From contig JAFGQJ010000113.1 of assembly GCA_016935715.1 (NCBI GenBank), positions 1-5,754 on the forward strand: a stretch of 5,754 nt of DNA, read 5' to 3'. Every line of letters starts with the position of its first letter. Position 1 is the first letter of the stretch. Positions 1 through 5,681 of this stretch are shown one piece after another. The notes under the pieces were generated by a model, which was not told the DNA's origin, did not search any database, and saw only the letters and a program-made list of their open reading frames with translations. Both the position numbers and the translations under genes were made by a program. Source of the DNA: Spirochaetales bacterium (GTDB lineage Bacteria > Spirochaetota > Spirochaetia > SZUA-6 > DRHE01).

Positions 1-827
1 GCCCGGAAGACGTAAAGCACGCCGGCCACCGCCGCCAACATGGATGACAGGATATATATCTTCACCAGATGGCGCGGCACATTGATTCCCGACCGGATGG
101 CGGCGTCCATGCTCCCTCCGATGGCGAAGGTGTGACGGCCGAACTTCGTGCGGATCAGGATGAAGGCGAATATGACGAGGACGATCGCCGTGACCAGGAC
201 GGTAACCGGGACGATGCCGATCAGGTTGCGCAAGTCGTCGCCGGTCATGTCTGGAGGCCTGTGGAAGAAGGTGAATCCCCTGCCGGGCAGGTAGTAGGCC
301 ACGAAGCTGTTCCCGATCTTCTCCACCCGCGGAGGTACGAAGTAGATCGGGAAGCCTTTGCACAGGTTCAGGGTCAGGCCGTTGGCTACACCGTACATGC
401 CCAGAGTGGCGATGAACGGCGGCACCCGTAGCCGCGCCACGAGCAGTCCGTTGATGAGCCCGGGAAAGATGCCAACAACGAGACCGCCGGCGGAGCCGGC
501 AAGCATACAGTAGACATCCGGTATTCCTGCGGCGTGCATGTCCCGCATGATGATGGCGGCCACGACCATGACCAGGCCCATCACGAATCCGACGGAGAGG
601 TCGATTCCTCCCGTGATGATGACGAAGGTCTCTCCCCCCGCCAGCAGCAGGTAGATCGTGGCGAAATACAGGATATTGGAGAAGTTCTTGACCGCGAAGA
701 AGTTCTTCCCCACGAAACTGAAAACAATCAGAAGGACAATGAGGAAGAAGCCCGACCACCTCTCTCCCAGGTATGTCAGTATCCGTCGGCTTGTGGTCTC
801 CGGCTGTACGGCTTTTGCCTCTGCCAC
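1..827 (-). CDS. RbsC-type sugar ABC transporter permease, truncated at window edge
   Basis: Inner-membrane permease of a ribose/xylose/galactose-class ABC importer (BPD_transp_2 family). It reads without a break for 275 codons from GTG at 827 to the left edge, so the C-terminus is missing; by comparison with E. coli RbsC about 70 residues are lost. Seen: a charged N-terminus, then hydrophobic segments near residues 25-40, 55-72, 80-95, 108-130 and 204-225. The family signature GGETFVIITGGIDLSVG lies at 64-80, PPFIATLG at 136-143, and the cytoplasmic-loop motif with GINV at 247-250. The segment at about 157-205 appears longer than in RbsC. The GTG start is chosen because AGGAGG lies 9 nt upstream; the nearby ATG at 835 is in another frame that stops after 19 codons. 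The gene follows the binding protein gene on the same strand, and the ATPase gene is not in view. Family certain, substrate unknown. Confidence 0.93.
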   Translation of the reverse strand, partial: MAEAKAVQPETTSRRILTYLGERWSGFFLIVLLIVFSFVGKNFFAVKNFSNILYFATIYLLLAGGETFVIITGGIDLSVGFVMGLVMVVAAIIMRDMHAAGIPDVYCMLAGSAGGLVVGIFPGLINGLLVARLRVPPFIATLGMYGVANGLTLNLCKGFPIYFVPPRVEKIGNSFVAYYLPGRGFTFFHRPPDMTGDDLRNLIGIVPVTVLVTAIVLVIFAFILIRTKFGRHTFAIGGSMDAAIRSGINVPRHLVKIYILSSMLAAVAGVLYVFR

Positions 828-833
828 GTGGCC

Positions 834-842
834 ATTCCTCCT
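834..842 (-). promoter_or_regulatory. Ribosome binding site fixing the GTG start of the permease
   Basis: On the minus strand AGGAGG (842-837) lies 9 nt upstream of the GTG at 827-825. It supports that GTG over the ATG at 835-833, which opens a short frame lacking any permease sequence. Confidence 0.7.
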
Positions 843-866
843 AGTGCTCGTGGCCTGGTGATGAGA

Positions 867-897
867 CAGGCGCAGGCGGTGAAGCCGCCTGCGCCTG
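867..897 (-). repeat. Perfect 13-bp intergenic hairpin between binding protein and permease genes
   Basis: CAGGCGCAGGCGG (867-879) is exactly complementary to CCGCCTGCGCCTG (885-897), with a 5-base loop TGAAG. It sits 25 bases after the binding protein stop and about 40 bases before the permease start, in the transcribed spacer. No run of T follows it on the minus strand, so it is not a typical intrinsic terminator. In other binding-protein-first transporter operons such a stem protects the upstream mRNA from 3' decay and lets the binding protein be made in excess over the membrane parts. That role is inferred here. Confidence 0.8.
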
Positions 898-921
898 CAG
901 TGCATGCGATCGCCCTGGGAT

Positions 922-1911
922 CTAGTCCACCTTGTAGATCGAGGCCTGAGCCTCGGGGGTATTCAGGTTCTCCTTGGTGATGATGAAGAATCCCGGGCGG
1001 ATGACCTTGGGCACCTCTACGCCCTCGGTGAGGTACTTGTATCCCCACTCCACCGCCAGGTAGCCGATTTCATAGGGCTTCTGAGCCAGGGTGAAGTCGA
1101 TCTCACCCCGCTCGAGTGCCTGGATCTGGTCCATGCCGGCGTCCCACGAGGCGACCTTCACGGCTCCCGTGAGCCCGGCGGCCACAACGGCGCGGTAAGC
1201 GCCCTGGGCACTGAACAGGTTGGTGCCGAACACGCCCTTGAGGTCCGGGTGGGCTTGCAGAACGGCAGCAGTCTGTTTCTGGGCGGTCTCCTGGTTGTCC
1301 AGGTTGTAGTCGAAGCCGACCAGCGTTACGTTGGGGTACTCCTTCAGGGCCCGCTCGAACCCGGCCTTCCGGCCCGCGACCGAAGAGACGTCGGGGTTGG
1401 TGGTGTTGAGGTAAACTTTACCCTGCTTGCCGATCATTTCGCAGAGCTTTTTGCCCACCTCGTAGCCGCCCTGCTCGTTGTCGCTGCCGATGTAGGCCAG
1501 GGGAAACGAGTACTCGGAAGGCTTCGAATAATCGCCGTCACCGAGGTAGGTATCGCAGGTGATCATGGGGATACCCTTGTCGTGGATCTTCTTCAGGGGT
1601 GCGATCAGCGCCGTTTGCGCGGTAGGCACTACGAGCAGGAAGTCGAAGCCGCCCCTGGCTGTCATAGCTTCGAGGATAGGCACCTGGATCTCGGCACCCC
1701 ACTTCTTGGGGTACTCGGCGGTCATCAGCTTCACGCCCAGCTCGTCGCACTTGGCCTGGGCGCCCTTCTCGATCATCTGCATGAAAGGATCGAGAATGCC
1801 CGACATGTACGCGAAGGTCAGCTCCTCTTTCTCCGGCTCCGCCTTTCCCCCGGCGAAAAGCAGTCCGCCGGCCAGGAGCAGGAGCAGCCCCACACTCAGA
1901 ACCTTTTTCAT
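922..1911 (-). CDS. Periplasmic sugar-binding protein of an ABC importer (RbsB-like)
   Basis: Solute receptor that delivers a sugar to the membrane permease (Peripla_BP_4, type I fold). 329 residues from ATG 1911. Residues 1-20 form a signal peptide (MKK, a leucine-rich core, then Leu-Phe-Ala) followed by GGKAEPEKEE. There is no lipobox cysteine, so a soluble periplasmic form is likely. The first lobe starts near 31 (LTFAYMSG). Residues matching ligand contacts of the RbsB family are Arg181 (AGRKAGF), Asp257 (VASWDAG) and Gln277 (LAQKPYEIGY). The stretch GVFGTNLFSAQGA (226-238) stands where most relatives have GVFATND, so the pocket may differ. An upstream in-frame ATG at 1962 is rejected: the promoter elements at 1945-1973 overlap or adjoin the extra codons, while GGAGGG sits just before 1911. 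Family sure; ligand not predictable. Confidence 0.95.
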   Translation of the reverse strand: MKKVLSVGLLLLLAGGLLFAGGKAEPEKEELTFAYMSGILDPFMQMIEKGAQAKCDELGVKLMTAEYPKKWGAEIQVPILEAMTARGGFDFLLVVPTAQTALIAPLKKIHDKGIPMITCDTYLGDGDYSKPSEYSFPLAYIGSDNEQGGYEVGKKLCEMIGKQGKVYLNTTNPDVSSVAGRKAGFERALKEYPNVTLVGFDYNLDNQETAQKQTAAVLQAHPDLKGVFGTNLFSAQGAYRAVVAAGLTGAVKVASWDAGMDQIQALERGEIDFTLAQKPYEIGYLAVEWGYKYLTEGVEVPKVIRPGFFIITKENLNTPEAQASIYKVD

Positions 1912-1915
1912 TTTT

Positions 1916-1923
1916 CCCTCCTT
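1916..1923 (-). promoter_or_regulatory. Strong ribosome binding site deciding the binding protein start
   Basis: AAGGAGGG on the minus strand ends 4 nt before ATG 1911-1909. It marks the start that yields a normal signal peptide; the extra 17 codons up to 1962 would put charged and aromatic residues in front of it. Confidence 0.85.
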
Positions 1924-1944
1924 CATAAATGGGAATTGCGCCTC

Positions 1945-1973
1945 AGCATACCACGAGCCCATCCGGCGGTCAA
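1945..1973 (-). promoter_or_regulatory. Sigma70-type promoter for the transporter genes
   Basis: On the minus strand TTGACC (1973-1968) and TATGCT (1950-1945) are separated by exactly 17 bases. This matches TTGACA at five of six and TATAAT at four of six positions. Transcription would start near 1938, giving a leader of about 27 bases that includes the strong ribosome binding site. Confidence 0.65.
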
Positions 1974-2010
1974 GAAAATTCGGGTCTCAGGTCGTCGGGC
2001 ATGCTTTTCA

Positions 2011-2025
2011 GCCGCCCCATGCGGC
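2011..2025. promoter_or_regulatory. Palindrome in the divergent control region
   Basis: GCCGC CCCAT GCGGC: two perfect 5-bp arms around 5 bases, located between the two divergent promoters. It could be a regulator half-site pair. The arms are short and GC-rich, so chance is quite possible. Confidence 0.25.
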
Positions 2026-2027
2026 AC

Positions 2028-2051
2028 TCAATGCGCCCTATCAATGCGCCC
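2028..2051. promoter_or_regulatory. Tandem 11-bp direct repeat upstream of the kinase promoter
   Basis: TCAATGCGCCC occurs at 2028-2038 and again at 2041-2051, a 13-bp period. The second copy ends 4 bases before the -35 element at 2056. The position fits an activator or repressor site for the catabolic operon. No regulator gene is in the window, so the binding protein is unknown. Confidence 0.45.
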
Positions 2052-2055
2052 GCCC

Positions 2056-2084
2056 TTGACGCCGCCAGCTGGGGCAACTATAAT
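2056..2084 (+). promoter_or_regulatory. Near-consensus sigma70-type promoter of the catabolic operon
   Basis: TTGACG (2056-2061) and a perfect TATAAT (2079-2084) are separated by exactly 17 bases. Transcription would begin near 2091, leaving only about 14 bases before the kinase ATG at 2105. Only a weak purine-rich stretch (CGGAA, 2092-2096) is available there as a ribosome binding site. The spacer carries the 8-bp palindrome CCAGCTGG (2065-2072). A promoter this strong normally needs repression for a catabolic operon, so an operator nearby is likely. Confidence 0.8.
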
Positions 2085-2104
2085 CAGCGATCGGAATCCT
2101 GGAC

Positions 2105-3070
2105 ATGACTGGAGAACGGGGGGCAGGCAGCCGGCTGAACGTCCTGTGTGTCGGCCAGGTGGCTGCCGACATCCTGGTCCGCCCGGTGGAGGGCACCGAC
2201 TTCGCCGGCGACACCCGGCGGGTCGAGCGCATCGAGTTGGCGAGCGGAGGGGACTGCCTGAACGTGGCTGTGGCCCTGAAGCGATTGGGCTGCACTGTCA
2301 GCTTCGTGGGCAAGGTGGGCGAGGACCACTGGGGGGATTTCCTCGTCTCGGTTATGGACCGGACCGGCATCGATCACCGCGGCCTGAGACGGACCGGCCG
2401 GGCCGGTACGTGCACCGTGGTCGTGGCCATCAATTCCCAGGGGGAGCGCAGCTTCTTCTACCACGGCGGCGCCAATGATCTGCTCGGGCCACAGGACGTG
2501 GAGCCCGGCCTGTTGGAGGGGGCGGACGCGGTGTACGTGGGCGGTACCTATCTGCTGCCGCTGCTGGATGGCGAGGGAGCCGCCGCCCTGTTCCGCTCCG
2601 CCCGTGCACGCGGCAAGCTCACCAGCATGGATGTGACCTGGGACACCACCGGGCGCTGGCTGTCGGTGATCGCACCCTGCCTGCCGCACCTGGACTGGTT
2701 CATGCCCAGCGTCAAGGAGGCCGAGCGCATCACCGGTGAGCACGAGCCGGCCGAGATGGCCGCGTTCCTCCGCGGGAGGGGTGTTTCCAACGTGGTGATC
2801 AAGCTCGGCGAACGCGGATGCTTCGTGCTGCCCGAGGCGGGTCCGGGCTTCGCGGTGGAGGCCTACTCCAGTCTGGTAGTGGACACCACCGGTGCGGGGG
2901 ATTCCTTCGTAGCCGGTTTCCTGGCCGGCCTGCTGCGCGGCTGGCAGCCGCGGCGCTGCGCGCATCTGGCCTGCGCGGTGGCCGCCCTCAACATCCGGCA
3001 GGTAGGGGCTACTGCCGGGGTGCCCACGCTCCAGGAGGCCGTCGATTTCATGGAGGAAATCACGTACTGA
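2105..3070 (+). CDS. PfkB-family carbohydrate kinase
   Basis: ATP-dependent kinase of the ribokinase/PfkB family, 321 residues, a normal length. Cytoplasmic. The substrate-side signature is visible at 48-62 (GGDCLNVAVALKRLG), followed by VGKVGEDHWG (68-77). The ATP-site signature DTTGAGDSFVAGFLAG lies at 260-275 with catalytic base Asp266 and anion hole Gly263-Gly265. PSVKEAERITG (201-211) stands where many relatives have Asn-x-x-Glu; here the Asn is Ser202 while Glu205 is kept. ATG 2105 is the first in-frame start after the promoter. The gene leads an operon and its stop overlaps the aldolase start (TGATG). With an aldolase and a GatZ-like protein next door, it probably makes a ketose 1-phosphate or a ketose 1,6-bisphosphate. 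Which sugar is phosphorylated, and at which carbon, cannot be read from the sequence. Confidence 0.93.
   Translation: MTGERGAGSRLNVLCVGQVAADILVRPVEGTDFAGDTRRVERIELASGGDCLNVAVALKRLGCTVSFVGKVGEDHWGDFLVSVMDRTGIDHRGLRRTGRAGTCTVVVAINSQGERSFFYHGGANDLLGPQDVEPGLLEGADAVYVGGTYLLPLLDGEGAAALFRSARARGKLTSMDVTWDTTGRWLSVIAPCLPHLDWFMPSVKEAERITGEHEPAEMAAFLRGRGVSNVVIKLGERGCFVLPEAGPGFAVEAYSSLVVDTTGAGDSFVAGFLAGLLRGWQPRRCAHLACAVAALNIRQVGATAGVPTLQEAVDFMEEITY
3052..3057 (+). promoter_or_regulatory. Ribosome binding site of the aldolase gene, inside the kinase gene
   Basis: GGAGGA lies within the last kinase codons, 12 nt before ATG 3070. With the one-base TGATG overlap this points to translational coupling of kinase and aldolase. 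The spacing is slightly long, so re-initiation by terminating ribosomes may matter. Confidence 0.55.
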
Positions 3071-3942
3071 TGAGTAATAGAGTTGCCAGTCCGCGGGAAC
3101 GGTTCACGGAGCTCCTGCTGAGGGCTGACTCTGAAGGCTTCGCCGTACCGGCGTTCAACTACTCGGACATCTGGGACTTCCTGGCCATCACGGAGGCAGC
3201 CGAGCAGATGCGTTCCCCAGTCTTCATCTCTTCGAACCAACGGGTCGTGACGGACATCGGCATCGAGTTGTGCGGCGCAATCGGCGCGGCCGCCATACGC
3301 AGGGCTTCGATCCCCCTGATCCATCACCTGGATCACTCCAACCGGGCCGAGATCTGCCGGGCCGCCGTGGACAACGGTTATCCCTCCGTGATGATCGACG
3401 CCTCCTCCAGGCCATTGGAGGACAACATCACCATCGTGGCTCCCGTGGCCGAATACGCCCACGAGCGAGGGGTGCTGGTGGAAGGCGAGATCGGCCGGAT
3501 CAAGGGTGCCGGGGTCGAGGGGATGTACACCGGAGAGGACTTCCTGGCTCAGGTCGATGAAGCCGTGAGATTCGTGCATGAGACCGGCGTGGATACCCTG
3601 GCCGTGGGCATCGGTACGGCCCACGGCTTCTATCAGGGCAAGCCCGAAATCCACTTCGACCGCCTGGAGGAAATCAACCATGCCGTGTCCGTGCCGTTGG
3701 TCCTGCATGGGGGAACGGGCGTCTCGGAAGAGGAGATCCGCCAGGCCATCCGTCGCGGCATCAACAAGGTGAATGTCGGTACGATCATTCACTGCACTTA
3801 CATGAACGCGGTACGCGCGGAGCTCCAGCGCCGCGGAGAGAACGCCTACACCCTGGACGTGATGGTCCCCGTGCGCGCGGCCGTGCGCGAGGAAGTCGAG
3901 AAGTGGATACGCGTCTGCATGGCGGACGGGAAAGCCCGATGA
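3070..3942 (+). CDS. Class II (zinc) ketose-phosphate aldolase, GatY/KbaY/Fba type
   Basis: Zinc-dependent aldolase of the fructose/tagatose-bisphosphate family, 290 residues, close to the length of GatY/KbaY. It splits a ketose (bis)phosphate into dihydroxyacetone phosphate and an aldehyde. Seen: HHLDHS at 85-90 with Asp88 as the expected proton donor and His89 as zinc ligand; VEGEIGRIKG at 137-146; His185 in GTAHGFY and His213 in LVLHGGTG as the other zinc ligands; and the phosphate-binding stretch GINKVNVGT at 230-238. The spacing of these residues matches E. coli GatY offset by about five. ATG 3070 is chosen because it overlaps the kinase stop. The stop overlaps the next start (ATGA), next to a GatZ-like gene, which favours a tagatose-type enzyme over housekeeping fructose-bisphosphate aldolase. 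Exact substrate unknown. Confidence 0.93.
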   Translation: MSNRVASPRERFTELLLRADSEGFAVPAFNYSDIWDFLAITEAAEQMRSPVFISSNQRVVTDIGIELCGAIGAAAIRRASIPLIHHLDHSNRAEICRAAVDNGYPSVMIDASSRPLEDNITIVAPVAEYAHERGVLVEGEIGRIKGAGVEGMYTGEDFLAQVDEAVRFVHETGVDTLAVGIGTAHGFYQGKPEIHFDRLEEINHAVSVPLVLHGGTGVSEEEIRQAIRRGINKVNVGTIIHCTYMNAVRAELQRRGENAYTLDVMVPVRAAVREEVEKWIRVCMADGKAR

Positions 3943-5222
3943 TCGAGGCTACAGCCCCGCAGCCCCTGCTCAAAGATCTCATGGACACGGCCCGCAGGTC
4001 AGGCAGAAGGTTCACCCTGCTGGGAGTAGGTCCGGTGTCCGAGACTGTCCTGGAGGCGGCCCTGGAGGTGTCGCGGCGGCGCAGCTTCCCGCCTATCTTC
4101 ATCGCCTCGCGCAACCAGGTGGACGCCGGGCGCTTCGGGGGCGGCTACCTGCTGGGCGGGATCGACCAGGAGGGATTCGTGGACCTGATCCGCGAGAAGC
4201 AGCGCCGCATCGGCTACTCGGGTCCGCTGTACATCTGCCGCGACCACGGCGGGCCTTGGCAGCGGGACGCCGAGCTCACAGAGCGCCTGCCGGTCGATCA
4301 GGCCATGGAGCTTGCGCGTCTTTCGCTGGAAGAGGATCTGTCCAGCGGCTTCAACTACCTGCACATCGACCCGACCAAGTGCCCGCATCCCTTTGACCGC
4401 AAGCAGCTCGTGGCCTGGACCCTGGAGTTGGTCGCCCACTGCGAAGATTTCCGTCGTTCCCGGAACCTTCCTCCCGTGGACTACGAGATCGGGGCTGAAG
4501 ACATCCAGGGCGGCATCACCTCCGAAGCTGACTTCACGGCGTTTCTCGCTCAAACCTGCGCTGATCTCGGTAAGGCCGGCCTGCCGCTGCCCACCTGCAT
4601 CGTCGGCCAGACAGGGACGCTGACACGCCTGGACCGCAACGTCGGTCGCTTCGACCGCAGGGCAACCGCGCGACTGGTTGAAGCAGCACAACGCTTCGGC
4701 GTAGGGCTCAAGGAGCACAACGGCGACTACTTGAGCGCCGCCTCCTGCCGGTTGCATCCGCAGCTCGGCGTTGCTGCCATGAATGTTGCCCCGGAGTTCG
4801 GGCTGGTGGAAACCGACGCTCTGCTTGCCCTGGCAGCCCTCGAGGACAAGCTGCCACGCGAGGGTTGGATCAGCCAGGCAGAGCTGTCCGGGTTGCCCGA
4901 CCACATGCGGGAACTGACCTTCTCGGGCACGCCGTGGGAAAAATGGCTGACCCCGGAGCTGAAGGCCCGACCGCGAGAGTGGGTTCAGGCCGATCAGGCG
5001 ATGCGTCTGCTTATTACGCGGGTGTGCGGGCACTACACATTTGCCGAGGGTAGCGTGCGCAAGGCGCGCGAGCGCCTATACGCAAACGTCGACCGCTTTC
5101 GACTCATTCCCGAACCGGCTGCCGCCTTTGTCCGTGGGCGTGTAGAGCAATCCATCGACTTCTATGCACGGCACTTCGACCTGGAAGGACTGAATGCGGC
5201 TGCCGGATCCGTCTCAATTTGA
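3939..5222 (+). CDS. GatZ/KbaZ-like protein (tagatose-bisphosphate aldolase partner or sugar-phosphate epimerase)
   Basis: 427 residues, alpha/beta-barrel family of GatZ/KbaZ (the family once labelled tagatose-6-phosphate kinase). In E. coli GatZ stabilises the aldolase GatY; relatives in Agrobacterium work as D-tagatose 6-phosphate 4-epimerase. Seen against GatZ: SRNQVDAGRFGGGY (57-70), the RDHGGPW block with Asp102-His103, YLHID with His142 and Asp144, DYEIGAED with Glu183 and Glu187, KEHNGDYL with His259-260 region and Asp263, and MNVAPEFG (281-288) in place of GatZ's VGPALTF. The metal-type residues are thus kept although the overall sequence is distant. ATG 3939 is preferred to the in-frame ATG 3903 because it overlaps the aldolase stop as ATGA and follows GGACGGG by 8 bases. 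Last gene of the operon. Family fairly sure; enzyme versus partner role open. Confidence 0.85.
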   Translation: MIEATAPQPLLKDLMDTARRSGRRFTLLGVGPVSETVLEAALEVSRRRSFPPIFIASRNQVDAGRFGGGYLLGGIDQEGFVDLIREKQRRIGYSGPLYICRDHGGPWQRDAELTERLPVDQAMELARLSLEEDLSSGFNYLHIDPTKCPHPFDRKQLVAWTLELVAHCEDFRRSRNLPPVDYEIGAEDIQGGITSEADFTAFLAQTCADLGKAGLPLPTCIVGQTGTLTRLDRNVGRFDRRATARLVEAAQRFGVGLKEHNGDYLSAASCRLHPQLGVAAMNVAPEFGLVETDALLALAALEDKLPREGWISQAELSGLPDHMRELTFSGTPWEKWLTPELKARPREWVQADQAMRLLITRVCGHYTFAEGSVRKARERLYANVDRFRLIPEPAAAFVRGRVEQSIDFYARHFDLEGLNAAAGSVSI

Positions 5223-5238
5223 TTGAGAGTCTTTCAAT
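5222..5238 (+). other. Weak AT-rich hairpin just after the operon
   Basis: ATTGAGA and TTTCAAT pair as seven base pairs (one G-T) around a 3-base loop, directly after the stop of the GatZ-like gene. No T run follows. It may help end transcription, but it is not a convincing intrinsic terminator. Confidence 0.2.
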
Positions 5239-5244
5239 TACTTA

Positions 5245-5459
5245 TCAGCCATCGTTCAAGGTTCTACTGCCGGAGGCATACAGAATGGCCCGTTCCATGA
5301 GAGCGATTTCTTCATCCGACAGGAAATCGAAATGACTCGCGCATTTCCATACTTAGAGTCGACCGTTGTTTTGGAGAAAAAACGGATGAAGAGATCAATC
5401 TGCCGGTCGGGCACATCTACGATCTCCTGTATGGCTTTCTTGGTTTTGTCGTAGTTAGT
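5245..5459 (-). pseudogene. Decayed 3' end of a gene resembling the C-terminus of Fic-family proteins
   Basis: On the minus strand one frame reads NYDKTKKAIQEIVDVPDRQI then DLFIRF (5456 to about 5377). The sense then moves to the next frame as LQNNGRL, meets TAA at 5355-5353, and resumes as ASHFDFLSDEEIALMERAI before a final TGA at 5247-5245. The shift falls in a six-T run (5382-5377) and is explained by one lost base where relatives would have a Cys codon. The block of basic residues expected after NGRL is also corrupted. The pattern of IVD-PDR, LFIR-LQN-GRLS and a closing L(S/T)DEEI-ME resembles the tails of long Fic-domain (AMP-transferase) proteins as remembered; no search could be run. 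The catalytic domain is absent. The coding remnant is likely real; the Fic label is less certain. Confidence 0.5.
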
Positions 5460-5681
5460 GTCTGACCGAAAAGCCGATTTTCGCCGGGAGTTCGGGTAAA
5501 ATTGCCGGCTGTCAGGCAGAGCAATCCTTGCAGCGACAGCTCTACATCAGTAATGAGGGGAGATCAATGAGCTAATTGGCAGAAATCGGGGATCCCAGTG
5601 ACATGTGAACACACCTGTCCCCCAACTTGAAGTAGGAAGTGCAGTAATCGACTACGAGGCTTTACGTGGTCGAGTCTGCTC
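5460..5681. other. Stretch without an intact gene, with short hairpins
   Basis: No frame here looks like a real protein, although the minus frame stays open from about 5545 into the pseudogene without a start codon. CGAAAA/TTTTCG (5467-5483, 5-base loop) forms a small hairpin right beside the place where the pseudogene's recognisable sequence begins. This could be an insertion-element end. The possible 60-residue minus frame at 5564-5746 has no family features and its codons are unlike those of the genes upstream. Confidence 0.4.
5588..5623. repeat. Imperfect hairpin resembling REP/RAYT-associated repeats
   Basis: GACATGTG (5600-5607) pairs with CACACCTGTC (5610-5619) apart from a two-base bulge, and outer GGGG (5588-5591) can close on CCCC (5620-5623). 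On the minus strand it reads AAGTTGGGGGACAGGTGTG. GGGGACAGGTGTG-type palindromes are common beside REP-associated tyrosine transposase genes in many bacterial genomes. Only one copy is present here and no such transposase is seen. Confidence 0.3.

Noticed and set aside
69..431. A 120-codon plus-strand open frame over the permease.
   Set aside because: The minus strand encodes an unbroken permease with signature motifs; the plus frame is an Asp/Glu/Arg-rich antisense product.
867..897. Intrinsic terminator between the binding protein and permease genes.
   Set aside because: The stem is strong but no T run follows on the minus strand, and the permease needs read-through.
906..913. GCGATCGC octamer, the core of the cyanobacterial HIP1 repeat.
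   Set aside because: It occurs once here and is expected by chance at this GC; nothing else suggests a cyanobacterium.
904..2478. A 524-codon plus-strand open frame opposite the binding protein gene.
   Set aside because: It is antisense to a clear binding protein and runs through both promoters into the kinase gene in a wrong frame. Its translation is a low-complexity, Leu/Gly/Arg/His-rich product typical of high-GC shadows.
3903..3938. In-frame ATG at 3903 as the start of the GatZ-like gene.
   Set aside because: It would add 12 residues inside the aldolase gene with no matching family sequence; ATG 3939 gives the usual four-base overlap.
3999..5033. A 344-codon minus-strand open frame opposite the GatZ-like gene.
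   Set aside because: It is a shadow of the real gene in GC-rich DNA; no family motif or ribosome binding site was seen.
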